This document shows, piece by piece, positions 47,201-58,356 of a DNA stretch of 64,000 bases (position 1 is the first letter of the stretch; each line of letters starts with the position of its first letter). The position numbers were made by a program, and so were the translations under genes. The stretch is taken from positions 806,001-870,000 of the forward strand of contig WHVD01000011.1 in NCBI GenBank assembly GCA_015178975.1, given 5' to 3'. Source of the stretch: Hysterangium stoloniferum (lineage: Eukaryota; Basidiomycota; Agaricomycetes; Hysterangiales; Hysterangiaceae). The notes below the pieces were generated by a model. It had not been told where the DNA came from. It made no database searches and saw only the letters and a list, made by a program, of their open reading frames with translations.

Positions 47201-48544
47201 AGGACTCGTGGGGTTTGGCTCTTATTACCCGCTTACCGTATAGCCAGGAACTTGAGTATAATGCAAACACTCCCCCCCATCGCAGGTCAATGAGATATAA
47301 CCATCTCCAAAAAATTGAGTAATCAACTGGTTCATTGCAGGTTCGACAAATTTGCACCCTTGTCCTGTGGTGCAACTGAACGTCGCAGGGCCTTTGATTT
47401 CGCTAGAAAGGAAGTCGCCTATGTCTAATAGATTGTTAATTATTATTGAAGCCGACTGTGGTCACGTATTAGATTGTCGTACCTATGCTGCCAGATTCAC
47501 CACAAAGCATTCTTCCGGGTATACAGCTGCATTTGATATTCTGACACTCGTATTTCGTAACATTCTTGTCATAACCAACATCTAAGCCAATATCGCACGT
47601 ATCAAGTGCGCAATAAAATGATTCAACTTGGCCAATCCAAAACTGGAATTGACAGGTTGAAGAGGGATTATCACAACTAAATGTCACCTGCGGCGGACGG
47701 TCAGGTAACATGTCCAGGATTTTGCGGTCTGGGTAACTGAGTCAACATTGATATTTCCCACTTTGAACGCATGATGCCTTACTGGTAACATTGCACATCT
47801 GATGGTTCTGGATTACGGTGGCACCGTTGCGATAGCAAGTCATGTTAGACGCTGTCCCATCATCATCCGGGCTTGTAGGTAACCCAATGGGAAAGCCCTC
47901 GCAAGAACGGTCAGTGGTGCATACTGTATCACTGGTTCAATAGGGTGCTATGATGGTTTAACTACACCTCTTACCATTACAGTTAATGCCTTCCCAACCA
48001 TCCTTGCATTCACACGGCTTATCATCCTGGCGTGGATATCTCTCATCGCCGTCTGCTAAAGAGCCACATTCTGTAATGCAAGATTTGGATATTAGCCGTA
48101 TAAGTCTCTGTTCGTTGGCCGACATACGTGGCAGCAAACAGTCAATCCCTCCCCACCCTGCTGGACATTTACATTGCCCATCATATGGATTGCAGGTTCC
48201 GAACTGGATATTTGTTCAAAAGCAGAGCGTAAACGTCCAAGATAAGACTGACCTGTCCGCAAGTGAACTTAGGTATCAAACAGTTGAAGCAATCTGCCTA
48301 ATTGTTAGATCATAAGACGGCCAGTAGCATTGAAAACTGACCGCTATTAGAAGGTGCCTGGCGAGCATATCCCTGAGCAACGAAGCTGCATAATACTACG
48401 GCATTCACATACCGAAAGTGCAAGCTGCCTCTCTACGGACCAATCTGGCGAATTCCAAAGCGTGTTGTTCTCCCGAGTGCTGCGTGCCAATGGAGAAGAG
48501 ATCAATATGCCAACGAGGAGCGTCGTAAGCTTATGCGTGAACAT
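44272..48544 (-). CDS. ADP1: ADP1-type ABCG transporter with EGF-like Cys-rich N-terminal domain
   Basis: The protein starts with a signal peptide ([18 protein letters not shown]), then a long Cys-rich luminal part with EGF-like repeats: [46 protein letters not shown] and [17 protein letters not shown] transmembrane segment leads to a single ABC ATPase: Walker [11 protein letters not shown]-loop [11 protein letters not shown], signature [11 protein letters not shown], Walker [11 protein letters not shown] and H-loop [10 protein letters not shown] Ser/Thr-rich linker (about residues 560-690) precedes the membrane half, with [34 protein letters not shown] and the ending [11 protein letters not shown]. 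This NBD-after-luminal-domain order is that of yeast ADP1, an uncharacterised ABCG protein; transport substrate unknown. About 1,050-1,100 residues and more than 15 introns. The first intron (55 nt) separates ERQLALS from APSNS. Confidence 0.88.
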
Positions 48545-49311
48545 GGGCCTCTGCAAGTTACAGCCACCACTGGCCAAGTGATTACTATGGGTGACGCTAA
48601 TTTGTTGTTTGTACAAAGGGGTCCGCAAGCGCTGCAAAATAGGTGGAACCTTATACCATAAGTTATATTGTAACAAAGAATACCACTTTAATGAGACTGT
48701 CACACTTATCTTGTATAGAGATCTAGCGCCGGCGTATTGTTGCCCGGAGGTGAGCTTCGTTTCAATGGACTTGGAGTATTAATATTCAGCGTAGTTCTTT
48801 GCACATAGACCTTAGCGTTTAGCGTTTATGGTTTACATTCTTATAAATATACGGACATTTCCTTGCCCGAAGAAATGACACATGAAAATATTTTCCAATC
48901 TGATTTTTAGCTAAGGCGGATTTACAGGATTCAGGTAAACTACCAAGCATTCCGATTTTCTCGAGCGGAGTTTCAACGTGTTGATGGTCGAAGACCCGAT
49001 GACGTTTACTGGACGGATTAAAATTTGTTTACCATAACGTCACCTTGTATGTAATGCCTACAAAGATAGTATTGCTTAAAATTATATTCCATGTAGTTAA
49101 CACTTATGAACCAGGACTGATGGTTTCAGATCACTAGTATTAGGTTGTAATGGGTTTTTTTTGGGGGGGTATGGCATCGGGAACCGGATGGTTATAATTT
49201 TGATATGTACGCAGCTGAGCAAGGGTTCCAAGGCCGCTGAATCAATATGTAATTATTAATTATTAACTAATCATTTGTTCCCACAAGTCCCCCCGGAAGT
49301 AGTATGTGTTC
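48545..49311. other. AT-rich intergenic region with T8/G7 homopolymer run
   Basis: These 767 bases contain the ADP1 promoter and the 3' end of the glycosyltransferase gene. No exon is supported. At about 49,153-49,168 there is a run of eight T followed by seven G. Such runs are prone to length error in sequencing and to slippage. Confidence 0.5.
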
Positions 49312-51382
49312 TCAATGGCCTGCTAGCTGACCCCGCCAGTTTCTAACCCACTGCATTACCCAGTCCGCCAGTTCCCGTATTTCCTGCTGCAAATCGGATC
49401 TCATTTCATAGCGGCTATCCTTACCCTTTCTGAAGGCTTCCTTTACTCTTTCTGCCCACCGTCCAGATTCAAAATCTTGCTGAGATAGTTCAACACCCAC
49501 CCCTTTAGCTTCCAGAAAACGGCGCAACCCATGCTCCTCCACAAACAAAGGCCGGGGAACTAGAATAAACCGATAATAAATCCATTATTGAACGATACTA
49601 GCCCTAAAGCAATGTACTCACCGTAGACAAGCGGAGTGGCATATGCTATACATTCCGAGACAGTACCGTACCCCTATAGCCACCATTCGATTCAGAACCA
49701 GCATCATACTAACACCAACAGTGAGATCTCCTCGTACCAGTTTACCCAGAACCACATCTGCAACAGCTGTCAGATCTGGCATATAAACGTCTTGAGGCGC
49801 GATGTAGAATCGGGACGGAAGACCGTCCTCGGTCTCAGAGACTGACCAGTTCGCGGGGACGCCGCAGACAATTGCTATCCAAGATGGTGACGGTAAAGGG
49901 GATCGATCACAGTCATCTACAAGCTTAGGAAATATCTCAAATGAGCTGTTTGGAGCGATATTCTCGTCATCCATTGCAAAGTTTTCTTCTGCTAAGGAAT
50001 GGCAGGCAGATGGCACAGGAGAGGATATTAAATTGCCTGAAGATGATAGATTGTATGCAGGGACATTTACTTCTGGAACGCAAGTATTGGCTGTTTTCAA
50101 AGAAGGCACCGATTCGTGCTGCTGTCCGACATTTTGCTCTGTGTTTGCATGACATGATTCTCTCGTTTCACGGCGTAAAATTCTATAATTTGCAGCATGA
50201 TGTTGGATATTGTTCGTATTGTTCAGTGGTGCCGCGCAAGGGGGTTTTGCGCAAGAGCCATGCCTGCCACGAGGCCTTCCGATCGTCTGGCCACCAAAGC
50301 TAACCACAAGAATGCGCGTATCGGCGTCGTTACAGACTTCTTCTGGTATGCCTATGGTCGTGAGCAGGGCAATCCTCCTTGAAAGGCGTGTCACATCTGG
50401 CGATAAGGGTCTTACGAGCAGGGGGGCCATTTTTACTTCCCTGAGCAACTTTTTATGGTGCACATTCAAAGACGAACCAGACGTCGTAATAGGAGATGTT
50501 AAGGACGGATAAATCTCCAACATTGGGTATTGTTGAAGAAGATGCTCTACGTTTGATTGAAATCTATTGCTCGATGAATTTATCCACCCCTCAGCTGGAA
50601 GTGAGGGACGGCAAAAGAAACTTGGGATAGGAATAAAACCTGGAAGTAATAACAGAACATCAGCATTCCGATACCCAGAGAATAACTGCGACACAAGTGG
50701 CTCGATGCCATGTCCGGAATGTAGATCAGCACCACTGGATACTTGAGGAACACCGGCATCAAGTTCAGAAGGGTCACTGCAGAGCTCCGCTCCAAGATAG
50801 GAATATACCGAGTCAAAGGTAAAATTTGTGATCAAGAGTGAGGGCAGGTGCGCATTTGTTGCGGCCTCACTACCTCCGAATATTCAAACCCGAGCAAAGA
50901 GCCAATATGAAGTAATAAATTGCCCACCACGCTAGAAACGCCGCGTCACTGAGTACACAATCTATCTCCTTATACCGTAACCATTCGACTTCCTCTGCCA
51001 GTTTTGTGTCTTTCTTTTCAAGGAACGCTCGTAGGATATCAAAGCTAAGGCGACGATCCACAGCATAACTGGTATGATTAGTGTGAGAGTAGCATGTCCA
51101 CGGACATTCCAACATACGCCAAAGGTTGTGATATGATGGGGTCTATTTCGGCGTGGCGGTATTGTGCCCCAAGATTCAGACATTCGGAGAACATCCGCAT
51201 TGGTGTAGACGAAATAATGTATACTTCAGGCTTATCGTCGAGGGAGAGCAAGGCAGATGCGAAGGCAGACACTCTCGTGGCATGGCCATATCCTGGGGTT
51301 TACTATAAGACTTTTTTCACGATTCTGTAAATGGCATGATCACACCGTGTCCAGAACAATAATATGCTAGTTTGACTGGCAT
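49312..51382 (-). CDS. GT-B glycosyltransferase resembling the N-terminal half of plant L-arabinokinase
   Basis: A first short exon (ATG 51,380-51,382) gives MPVKLAYYCSGH, joined by a ~50-nt intron to GYGHATRVSAFASALL; this YYxxGHGxGHATR start is the hallmark of the L-arabinokinase (ARA1) N-terminal GT-like domain. Later landmarks also match: VEWLRYKEIDCVLSDAAFLA, LLITNFTFDSVYSYL, NADVLLLLPGFIPIPSF, VPLLVRPLS, RILVVSFGGQ, WIAIVCGVP, APQDVYMPDLTAVADVVLGK, GYGTVSECIAYATPLVYVPR and FVEEHGLRRFLEAKGVGVEL. About 615 residues. Unlike ARA1 there is no GHMP kinase domain: the protein ends soon after the GT domain (NWRGQLAGH). A low-complexity insertion of about 150 residues separates SFGGQ from WIAIVCG. 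Donor and acceptor are unknown; a nucleotide-sugar-dependent activity is inference. Confidence 0.8.
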
Positions 51383-52139
51383 ATATAAGATCCTTTGTCG
51401 CAAGAAACAGCCAAGGTATTTGCCGGGGTCTGTGAGTGGATGCAGATAAAGGGAACCCGATACGATATATGCGCGTCTGCGAGTCGTACTTGGGGTTGAT
51501 TAATGAGTTTCTCTTGTATCATAATCATCGGCCTTGGAATTGTGACGCTCCGATAGAAGTACGCAAACATAATCATCGGCCTTGGTATTGTGGACATTCC
51601 CGGATAGAAGTATGCAAGTATAATCATCGGCCTTGGACGCCCCGGATGGAAGTAATGATCAGCCTTGGAATTGTGGCCGCTCCCGGATAGAAGTACGCAA
51701 AAATTCTACTGCCGGGGGGGTAACCTTGTCAATGACGAATTTATTGATTTCACTCGAATTCTCGTACAGCAAGTTAATAAGCTAACCTACGCCTCATTCA
51801 ACGGGTATTAGCCACAAGACTTTATATGGTATGAATCTAGAATTTTCGTTGACCTCAACTTGTGCAAGGTCATCTGATAAGTCATCGTTTACTATATCAA
51901 AAGATTGTCGCCTAACTATGTGGGAGGGATGTTAATAAGAGCTTCATTCCGTTCAATATGGATATCTAGATACATTGCTCGATGGCTACTCAAAAAGGAT
52001 ATAATGAATGGGGCAGAGAAAAACGGGTCATGATGCAAATGCAAAGAAACTGAAAAAGACATGTAGCAAAACGAAAGCACTAGCAGCTTCAACGGACGAG
52101 ATGAAATATGAGGGTTGGCATCTACTTTTTGCAATTGCA
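51383..52139. other. Upstream region of the glycosyltransferase gene / trehalase 3' region
   Basis: This 757-bp gap holds a four-unit minisatellite (51,521-51,702, listed separately) that begins about 140 bp upstream of the glycosyltransferase ATG. A G7 run follows at about 51,714-51,720. No exon is supported; open frames on the minus strand here only reflect the repeat. Confidence 0.55.
51521..51702. repeat. Imperfect minisatellite, four units of about 35-51 bp
   Basis: Units begin with ATAATCATCGGCCTTGG at 51,521, 51,569 and 51,620 and with the related ATGATCAGCCTTGG at 51,655. Full units end CGGATAGAAGTACGCAA or close variants (51,569 unit: CGGATAGAAGTATGCAA). The third unit lacks about 15 bp. 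Copies differ by a few substitutions, so the array is not very recent. Confidence 0.85.
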
Positions 52140-55017
52140 TCATGAGGGTTCTTGCAAGGTGAGAGCCTGCATGGCCATTCCGAGAGGGTCGGCAGTCGAG
52201 GCTACAGGGCCGGAAAATTCCCCCATAACAGTGCCAGCTCTGAAAAATACTTCTGGACTGGTACAGGCAGCGACTGCGCGTCGCATGTGGGAGGTCAAGA
52301 AGGATAGCCCGACTTGATATGCCGCTGAAAAAAAGTATTATTTAACTGACCAATGAAAGCAAGTGAGAACGTACAATTCATCCACCCAAATCCTTCGCGA
52401 GGAATAAATTTAAAGTCAATGCCTTGATTACCATATTCGGCATCGACAAGATGAGACAGTTTGACTGCGTCGAACTGGGTGCATTCTTCGTTAGTAAGAT
52501 TCGATAAAGACAGGATAAAGACAGCATTGGGAGAAACACACCTTCTCTGGAACAACACCATTGAAATCGACAAATGCTGTCGTCATCCTAAGTGTAAAGC
52601 GAATTAGTAGTCTAAACCATAGAGGAACAGAAAAAATCATTATGCATACATATAAAGGAATCTGTACGCCAGTCGTTGCGCATCTTCTAAGTATCCGTAT
52701 CGCTCCAATCCAACCCATGCCATAATTTGATGAGGGGGCCTGAAACATACCTCAGTCATAAGAACAAACATATTTCGGTGAACATACCATGCATATCTAT
52801 CAAATGAAATTAGACAGGGTTTGCGGCGCATATGTATCATAATATTCACTCACGGGTAATCCCACTGTCGGTTGGGGCGGTCAAGGGAGATCTTACCCCT
52901 CGACTCCTCTGTACCTGGTACAAGACCACCAAGGACCTCAAACTTCTTTAGGGAGTGTTCACTGTACACATGTCAATTAATAAAAGAGACATTAAATGCT
53001 AATGACTCACACTAATTTCCAAGATTGCTCCTCACTAGCACATCCTGCCCAGAGTGCCCAAAAGGCTGTGACGCTCTCGTACAAGATCTGGTTTTCTTTG
53101 ACAGTATCATAATCAAAGTATAAATTCTTCGACTCGTTCCACAAATATTTGTCTATCCTCTCTTTACGTAGTTCGGCGCGACGGAACCATTCCTCGCTCG
53201 TCTGCACACGCGAAGTTGAAAATTCGCGGGAGGGGTTGGCAAATGATTCGGGAGATGGAGGGAAAGGCGACAGGGCGAAACGTTCGTCGAGTTCAAGTGC
53301 ATCATCGAATACATCCTGAATTGCCGTCGCAATGTCTACCTCGTACTTGTAAAGCAAGGAATTCAAATCAATCGTTGCAAGATTGGCACAACGCTTCTCA
53401 AACCGGTATGTTGTATCGTGCCCTGATTCACGAACTGCACGGTCATGTAGGAAATACTCATCAAGTCCCGGCTCTTTGAGGGTTCCGGCATTGTACTTCT
53501 CACTGAATTCAAGGACAGATAATCCATGTTTATCGGCATAAGGTTGAAGGATATGTGTAAAGTGAGTGGCTTCGGTCTCAGGAGGTATGCCTAGACCATC
53601 AGGCCTGTATCGTGAAAGACCAGTTTTTGGATCAATTCTGGGTTCTGCCATCCAGATGGTGTGATACTCTTTGATTGCGGCTTGAATGGCTCCCTTAAGC
53701 CATGCCCTGTTTTCTTGCAATTTGCCTCTGTCTAATTGATTATAGATTTGTAGAGCCATATCCGTGAGGAAAGGGGGCTGGGTTCTGCACAGATACTATG
53801 ATAAGAGCAAGTTAGCCATTCAGTTGACAAAATGTCTGAAAATAACACACATAGCTGCGACTACCATTCAAGATTTTACCATAATGTTTGATTTCAAATA
53901 TGAAATGTTCGACCATGCCTTTGGCCATCTCGACATATCCATCAACTAATAATCCTAGAGAAATAAAGTAGGAATCCCAGTTATATAACTAGATTGGTGC
54001 TTTGATTAGTTATATAAGAAGTGAAGCAGTTGATCCAACATTAACCTCGTTGAACCTTGCTCCAGGCACGATGAAAGGAATGCCTTTCAGGGTCCTTCCA
54101 CCCTTACCATCATCTATTTCTTCCATTGCTAAAGCAAGGAGACCTGGTTTGTTATTTAAGCTTTTAACGAACATCGGATCATCGCAATTCTCAGGTAGCA
54201 TTTGGACATCAAGACGTAAGTGTGGTTTTTCCGCCGCAACTCGGCGATAATAGTCAAACATCTTGGGTTCGCCATACGGCACATAAATACGAGGAATATT
54301 CTTTCCTGTACGATTCTTGGGATCAGCACAAATTATTTCGAGGCCATCACCGTCGATACGGCGGGTGAGAGAATTCCAAAAGGAAGAACGGATCATGCGA
54401 GATAAGCGGGAGACGGGATTTTCGGTAAGACGAGCCTCATCCAGTACAATACGCTTTCGTCCATGGTCTCTGGCAAGCGCAAGCTCCTGCAGAAGGTTTG
54501 ATAGCATGTATGTACCCTATCAGCTCGTAAACGCCTGCATAACAACGAATCGGTATCTTATGACAAAACTCACTCTGATATCAAAGCTCTTGAACCCATT
54601 GCTAGTGGCAGTTCCGAGAGACATGACTTTGGGACCTGAATCAGTAATACTGATTTGGAAATCACCGTCAGTGTCTTCCTGTTCTAGTACGAGACGAATG
54701 GTTTCATCGACATCAATTAAAAAGCGACGTGGGCCGGCGGAGGACTTCTCGTCGTGAGATAGTCTGCGTACACGCGGAATATCATCTTTGCCGAACTGAG
54801 GTCGACGTTTAGGATTATAACCATGGAGGTAAGCCTAGCAACGCGAAAGATTGGTTAATTCTACATGCGTGGCCATTGACATTGGAGGATTTACATTACT
54901 GTAAGTTCTGGAGCGAGTATATCTATCGTCGCCGTAATAAGTACTGGATTCAACGTAATAGTCGTTGGGACCGTCCTCTAGGAAGGTGGCGGCTGCAGGG
55001 TGCATTGGCGGCGCCAT
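52140..55017 (-). CDS. NTH1: Neutral trehalase (GH37), cytosolic
   Basis: Neutral trehalase hydrolyses cytosolic alpha,alpha-trehalose to two glucose. Exon 1 gives [16 protein letters not shown] and a basic RSRTYSN site; next comes RVRRLSHDE, a PKA-type RRxS site like those that activate the yeast enzyme through 14-3-3. The calcium-binding loop [19 protein letters not shown] follows. GH37 signature 1 reads [15 protein letters not shown] (spliced at 54,048). Signature 2 reads QWDYPYAWPPHQ and needs a 9-nt microexon at 52,788-52,796. Other family blocks are [37 protein letters not shown] and [15 protein letters not shown]. The C-terminus [19 protein letters not shown] fits the family. About 745 residues, the usual size. 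Start ATG 55,015-55,017; stop TGA 52,140-52,142. Confidence 0.94.
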
Positions 55018-55148
55018 TACTGAGACTGTTGATGCAAAAGCGAGTTAGTTAGTTGAGCGTGGCTGTAGGTAGGATATGGGGCGAAAGCAGAATACGAAAA
55101 GAGAGAAAGGCAAAATTGAACGATGAGATAGTTAATAAAGCAGTGGAG

Positions 55149-55192
55149 TGGCTTGCAGACGCCCAGCTTGTTATTTATTCAACTGCAAGCCA
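55149..55192. repeat. 10-bp perfect inverted repeat upstream of trehalase
   Basis: TGGCTTGCAG (55,149-55,158) and its exact reverse complement CTGCAAGCCA (55,183-55,192) are separated by 24 bases. It lies 132-175 nt upstream of the trehalase start codon and abuts a second hairpin. Confidence 0.8.
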
Positions 55193-55233
55193 GGGGTTTC
55201 AATCCCAGCGCTAAAGCGCCAAACGAAAACCCC
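55193..55233. repeat. Two-stage hairpin upstream of trehalase
   Basis: An outer 7-bp pair GGGGTTT / AAACCCC (55,193-55,199 and 55,227-55,233) encloses an inner GCGC-taaa-GCGC hairpin (55,208-55,219) with almost the same centre. It directly follows the 10-bp inverted repeat. Confidence 0.7.
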
Positions 55234-55603
55234 AGGCATCAATAATGGGGTCTTGGATCTTTCCGTCCCTTAACACCAGACGGCAATCAATGTATTGTGC
55301 AATTTCCGATACAACGATGCTACGAAACGCCATTCTTCTTCTTTTCAACCACGGTTTCTGCTCGGCCCGTCGTCGGGTCGGACTCCTATCATACCGGTAT
55401 CTAAGATTGCCGTCACTTACTAGTTCCTGGGAAATAACTTCTTCGGAGCCTCCGGCCCCTACCTCCGGCTTATGTCGCCCTGACTTTGTGATTCATCACG
55501 AGTGGCACTCCAGTTACTTATGAGAGAAATTTATCCATGGTCATAGTTCCTAACCACCTGGTTTGACGTCAGTGACACGTGGACAGTCCAGTGCTTTCAT
55601 CTA

Positions 55604-58238
55604 TCATGGATGCAGGAACGACGTGATCTAGCCACGGCTGTCATTACTCTCAACTGTAAGGGCCTTTAAACAGGAACTTACATGATCGGTAAAATGATGC
55701 AACACTTCCCGGAGCTCCTTTCTTGAAATCTCCGCTTTGTATAGTATTTCGTCAACAGTCATCTTCCCATCAAAGAACTTGTGGATGCTTCTTCATAATC
55801 AGCGAGATCCTCAGGGAGCAGGGGAGAAACCTACTTCTCAAACCGCTTAGCCACGGCTGGATTCTTCCCAAAGGTCATCCCCTTCAGCCATCGGCTCTCC
55901 TTTGGAGTTGCTCGCTCTGGATTTGAAATCAGACTTGATACTTCTAAATCACTCGAATCATCAGGATCCGACTCCGATACACTATCGTGGTCCAGGTCAT
56001 CCCTTGTGACTGCAGGGATGTCCGAAAATCTGCGTCTTCTTTGCTGATCCTCCGCAAGAAGCGCAGGAGGAACCCATTGACGTCGCTCCAGTAAGGGCGG
56101 CGATCGAAACGGACGCTGCGAAGAGGCATCCCGGTTTCTGTATGTCGATGAGTTTGTCGAGAGTGGCACTAATGGCTCATCTTCTGAATCATCCTCGACA
56201 GCCTGCTCGTCATCTTCTAACAGCACTGAGGCTGAACGTACTATACTCCTATTCTGGCTTACGCTCATGTCGTAATATTCTGCACTACTCTTCCGTCTTC
56301 GGCCACGCTCGTTCTGGTATACTCTGCGATGTTCTCGGGCCTCGCGACTTGCTTGACGATGAAGGGCGACAAGCTTCTTGAGTGTTGGTGTAGCAATTAG
56401 TCTAAAGCGCATGTGCATCATCACAAGCAAGTCGCGCTTTAGCAACCAAATGATAACGTTTTTGTATATCGGAATATGCTCTTTAGATCGTACCACGGTC
56501 TCAAAGAAGTTATCTGGAGAGGCAGACAGGCGAGAGAATATGACAGGCAAAGCAGGTAGAGTTGGAAAGTCTCGGGCAAACTGAATGCTGAGCCCAGGCA
56601 TCCTACACAATTATAGCATTCGCTTTGATTGTTGTGATTTATTGGAAATACTTACGATGGTTCAAAGTGTGGAGGTAGCGTAAATATACTCTTCAAACTA
56701 GACCTCACCAAGTCAACCACCTTTGCGCGTCTTCGTTGCACTAGATATCGAACAGCAGGATAAACCTGCTTGTGTAGATCCCATTCTAAAATAGTTGCCA
56801 TTTCACTTAGACTATTATCCAATGAATTTATCTTCGACATAGACAGAGACTTAAGAGCTTACGATATAAAAACAGACGCGATTGCTAAGAATCGAGAAAC
56901 ACTCGTGGCCAGGGGATCCTCTTCCTTGGTAGTCCCAGGCATGATCCGATTCCGCGGTGGGTCCGCTCTGTTCTGAGCGCTTTTAGGGTCGATGTCAAGG
57001 AGAAGAAGGGATTTCCAAGGTGTCAAGGATGGTAGCTTCCAACCAAACGAAAGTTCAGGACCCCATGAAGCATAGTGACTGCCTGGACGTTCCTCTTCTT
57101 CCTCTTCGTTGCCGTAGACACTTCCTAAAGTCGGGCAAACGGGTGAACTGTAAGGGTCAGATGGATCGACACGAAGAAGGGCATCTAGCAATGGTGGCAG
57201 TTGTAGATCAAGAGAAATATTATTGATGGTCATCCTTGCTAATGAATTCGACCGGATTGATGTGTATACTTGTTCCAGGATACGCGCCAGCGAAGATTTC
57301 TCCAAACAAAGTGCGTTGTACTCTTCATAGGTTTCGCCTGTCATCGAAAAAAAAAAAATTAGTACTTCTATGGCCGACACCCCAGGAAACTCATATACCA
57401 TACCATTAGATATGCAGTCTTCCTTCTGTTTAACCAGCACATCCCATTCGTGTTCAACGTAATTATGAAGAACCTGTTCATTAAAAAGCACAGCCGTCAA
57501 GGAAAATGCCACTGTTTGGTAGATGGTATCAAAATATTTGTTCAAATTACCGGACGCTGAAGACGAGGGGTCCGGAAGATCCAGGACGAAAACAATATGG
57601 AATAGCTGGAGCATATTCTCCGAAGTGCCATTCGATGCTGGGTCCTCAGTCGTTCTTCCATCCGCCGACTGTTCACGGGATGCATTACCCCCAGGAGGTT
57701 CCTCTTTGAAGCTCCAAGTACCTCGTTGATCCATACACACGGGATGCCCTATGAAGGCCAAATCATCCACAATAAGTTCAAATTTTTGATGGCAGTTGTC
57801 CGATGTAGGACATAAGAAATGGGCTAGAAGCCCCACATTGTAGCCAAATATTGTATCGTAATCTCTGATATCGCCATTTGAACATGCAGGACGATCATTA
57901 CGCTGAGTCACAGGCGAATGTCGCCCGCCACTAGAACTGCGTCCCGAAGACGCGAACGACTGCGACCGATATCGCTTTATGGTAGGTCGTTGCCATTCAT
58001 ACTCGAACTTATCCCCGACAAGGTGCGCATACGAGAGAGGCTCCTGGCCACTGTGCGGGAATTCTGAAAATGTTGCAGTTCGATACGGCGCATCTGCATG
58101 TTCATAGTCGAGGTGGGAAGGAGGGCGAGGTCGGGCAAGTCGGGGAGACGCGTGGGGCGATGCAGGCCATCGAAAGGCTATCATATTATCTTTAGCTGAG
58201 GATGTAGCAAACAAAATTGCTAGCAGTGTTTGAGCCAT
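55604..58238 (-). CDS. NPR3: Nitrogen permease regulator 3 (GATOR1/SEACIT subunit)
   Basis: Npr3 with Npr2 and Iml1 forms SEACIT/GATOR1, the GAP complex that turns TORC1 down when amino acids are scarce. The chosen ATG (58,236-58,238) gives MAQTLLAILFATSSAKDNMI, which matches the family N-terminus; an in-frame upstream ATG at 58,298 exists but adds unfamiliar sequence. Landmarks: FGYNVGLLAHFLCP, KFELIVDDLAFIGHPVC, LQLFHIVFVLDLPD, LPSLTPWKSLLLLD, PGLSIQFARDFPTLPALPVI, IPIYKNVIIWLLKRDLLVMM, a long acidic/basic disordered insert, then RWLKGMTFGKNPAVAKRFEN, IHKFFDGKMTVDEILYKAEI, SRKELREVLHHFTDH and the last exon ITSFLHP. About 800 residues. The disordered insert (DEPLVPLSTNSSTY, SDPDDSSDLEV) sits before the C-terminal winged-helix region, as in other fungal Npr3. 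Confidence 0.92.
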
Positions 58239-58356
58239 GGGTAGGCTGTACACCGAGCGAGGCGCTACGGTAAGACTTGTCGGTGCCTCAAAAGGCATTG
58301 ACAGGCCAGAATAGGCTAGCAATCACATCTGACTCTTGCAGGAAACCGTGGTGATC
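58239..58356. promoter_or_regulatory. Short bidirectional promoter between NPR3 and the coiled-coil gene
   Basis: Only 118 bp separate the divergent start codons. Both 5' leaders and both core promoters must fit here, or one gene's leader overlaps the other. No obvious TATA box is present. Confidence 0.6.

Larger units (their letters stand above)
55018..55603. promoter_or_regulatory. Trehalase promoter / 5' leader with paired hairpins
   Basis: This 586-bp gap precedes the trehalase ATG and contains two adjacent inverted repeats at 55,149-55,192 and 55,193-55,233 (listed separately). An AGGGG (STRE-like) core at about 55,192-55,196 lies within the second hairpin; with a core this short it may be chance. 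The rest, up to the NPR3 stop at 55,604, shows no supported gene. Confidence 0.5.

Noticed and set aside
3961-48544. Possible secondary-metabolite gene cluster (FAS plus an ABC transporter)
   Set aside because: The FAS is the housekeeping type with all primary-metabolism domains, the transporter lies 27 kb away, and the genes between are unrelated housekeeping functions.
55245-55523. 92-codon open frame upstream of trehalase
   Set aside because: Composition and lack of any family landmark suggest chance; it overlaps promoter sequence.
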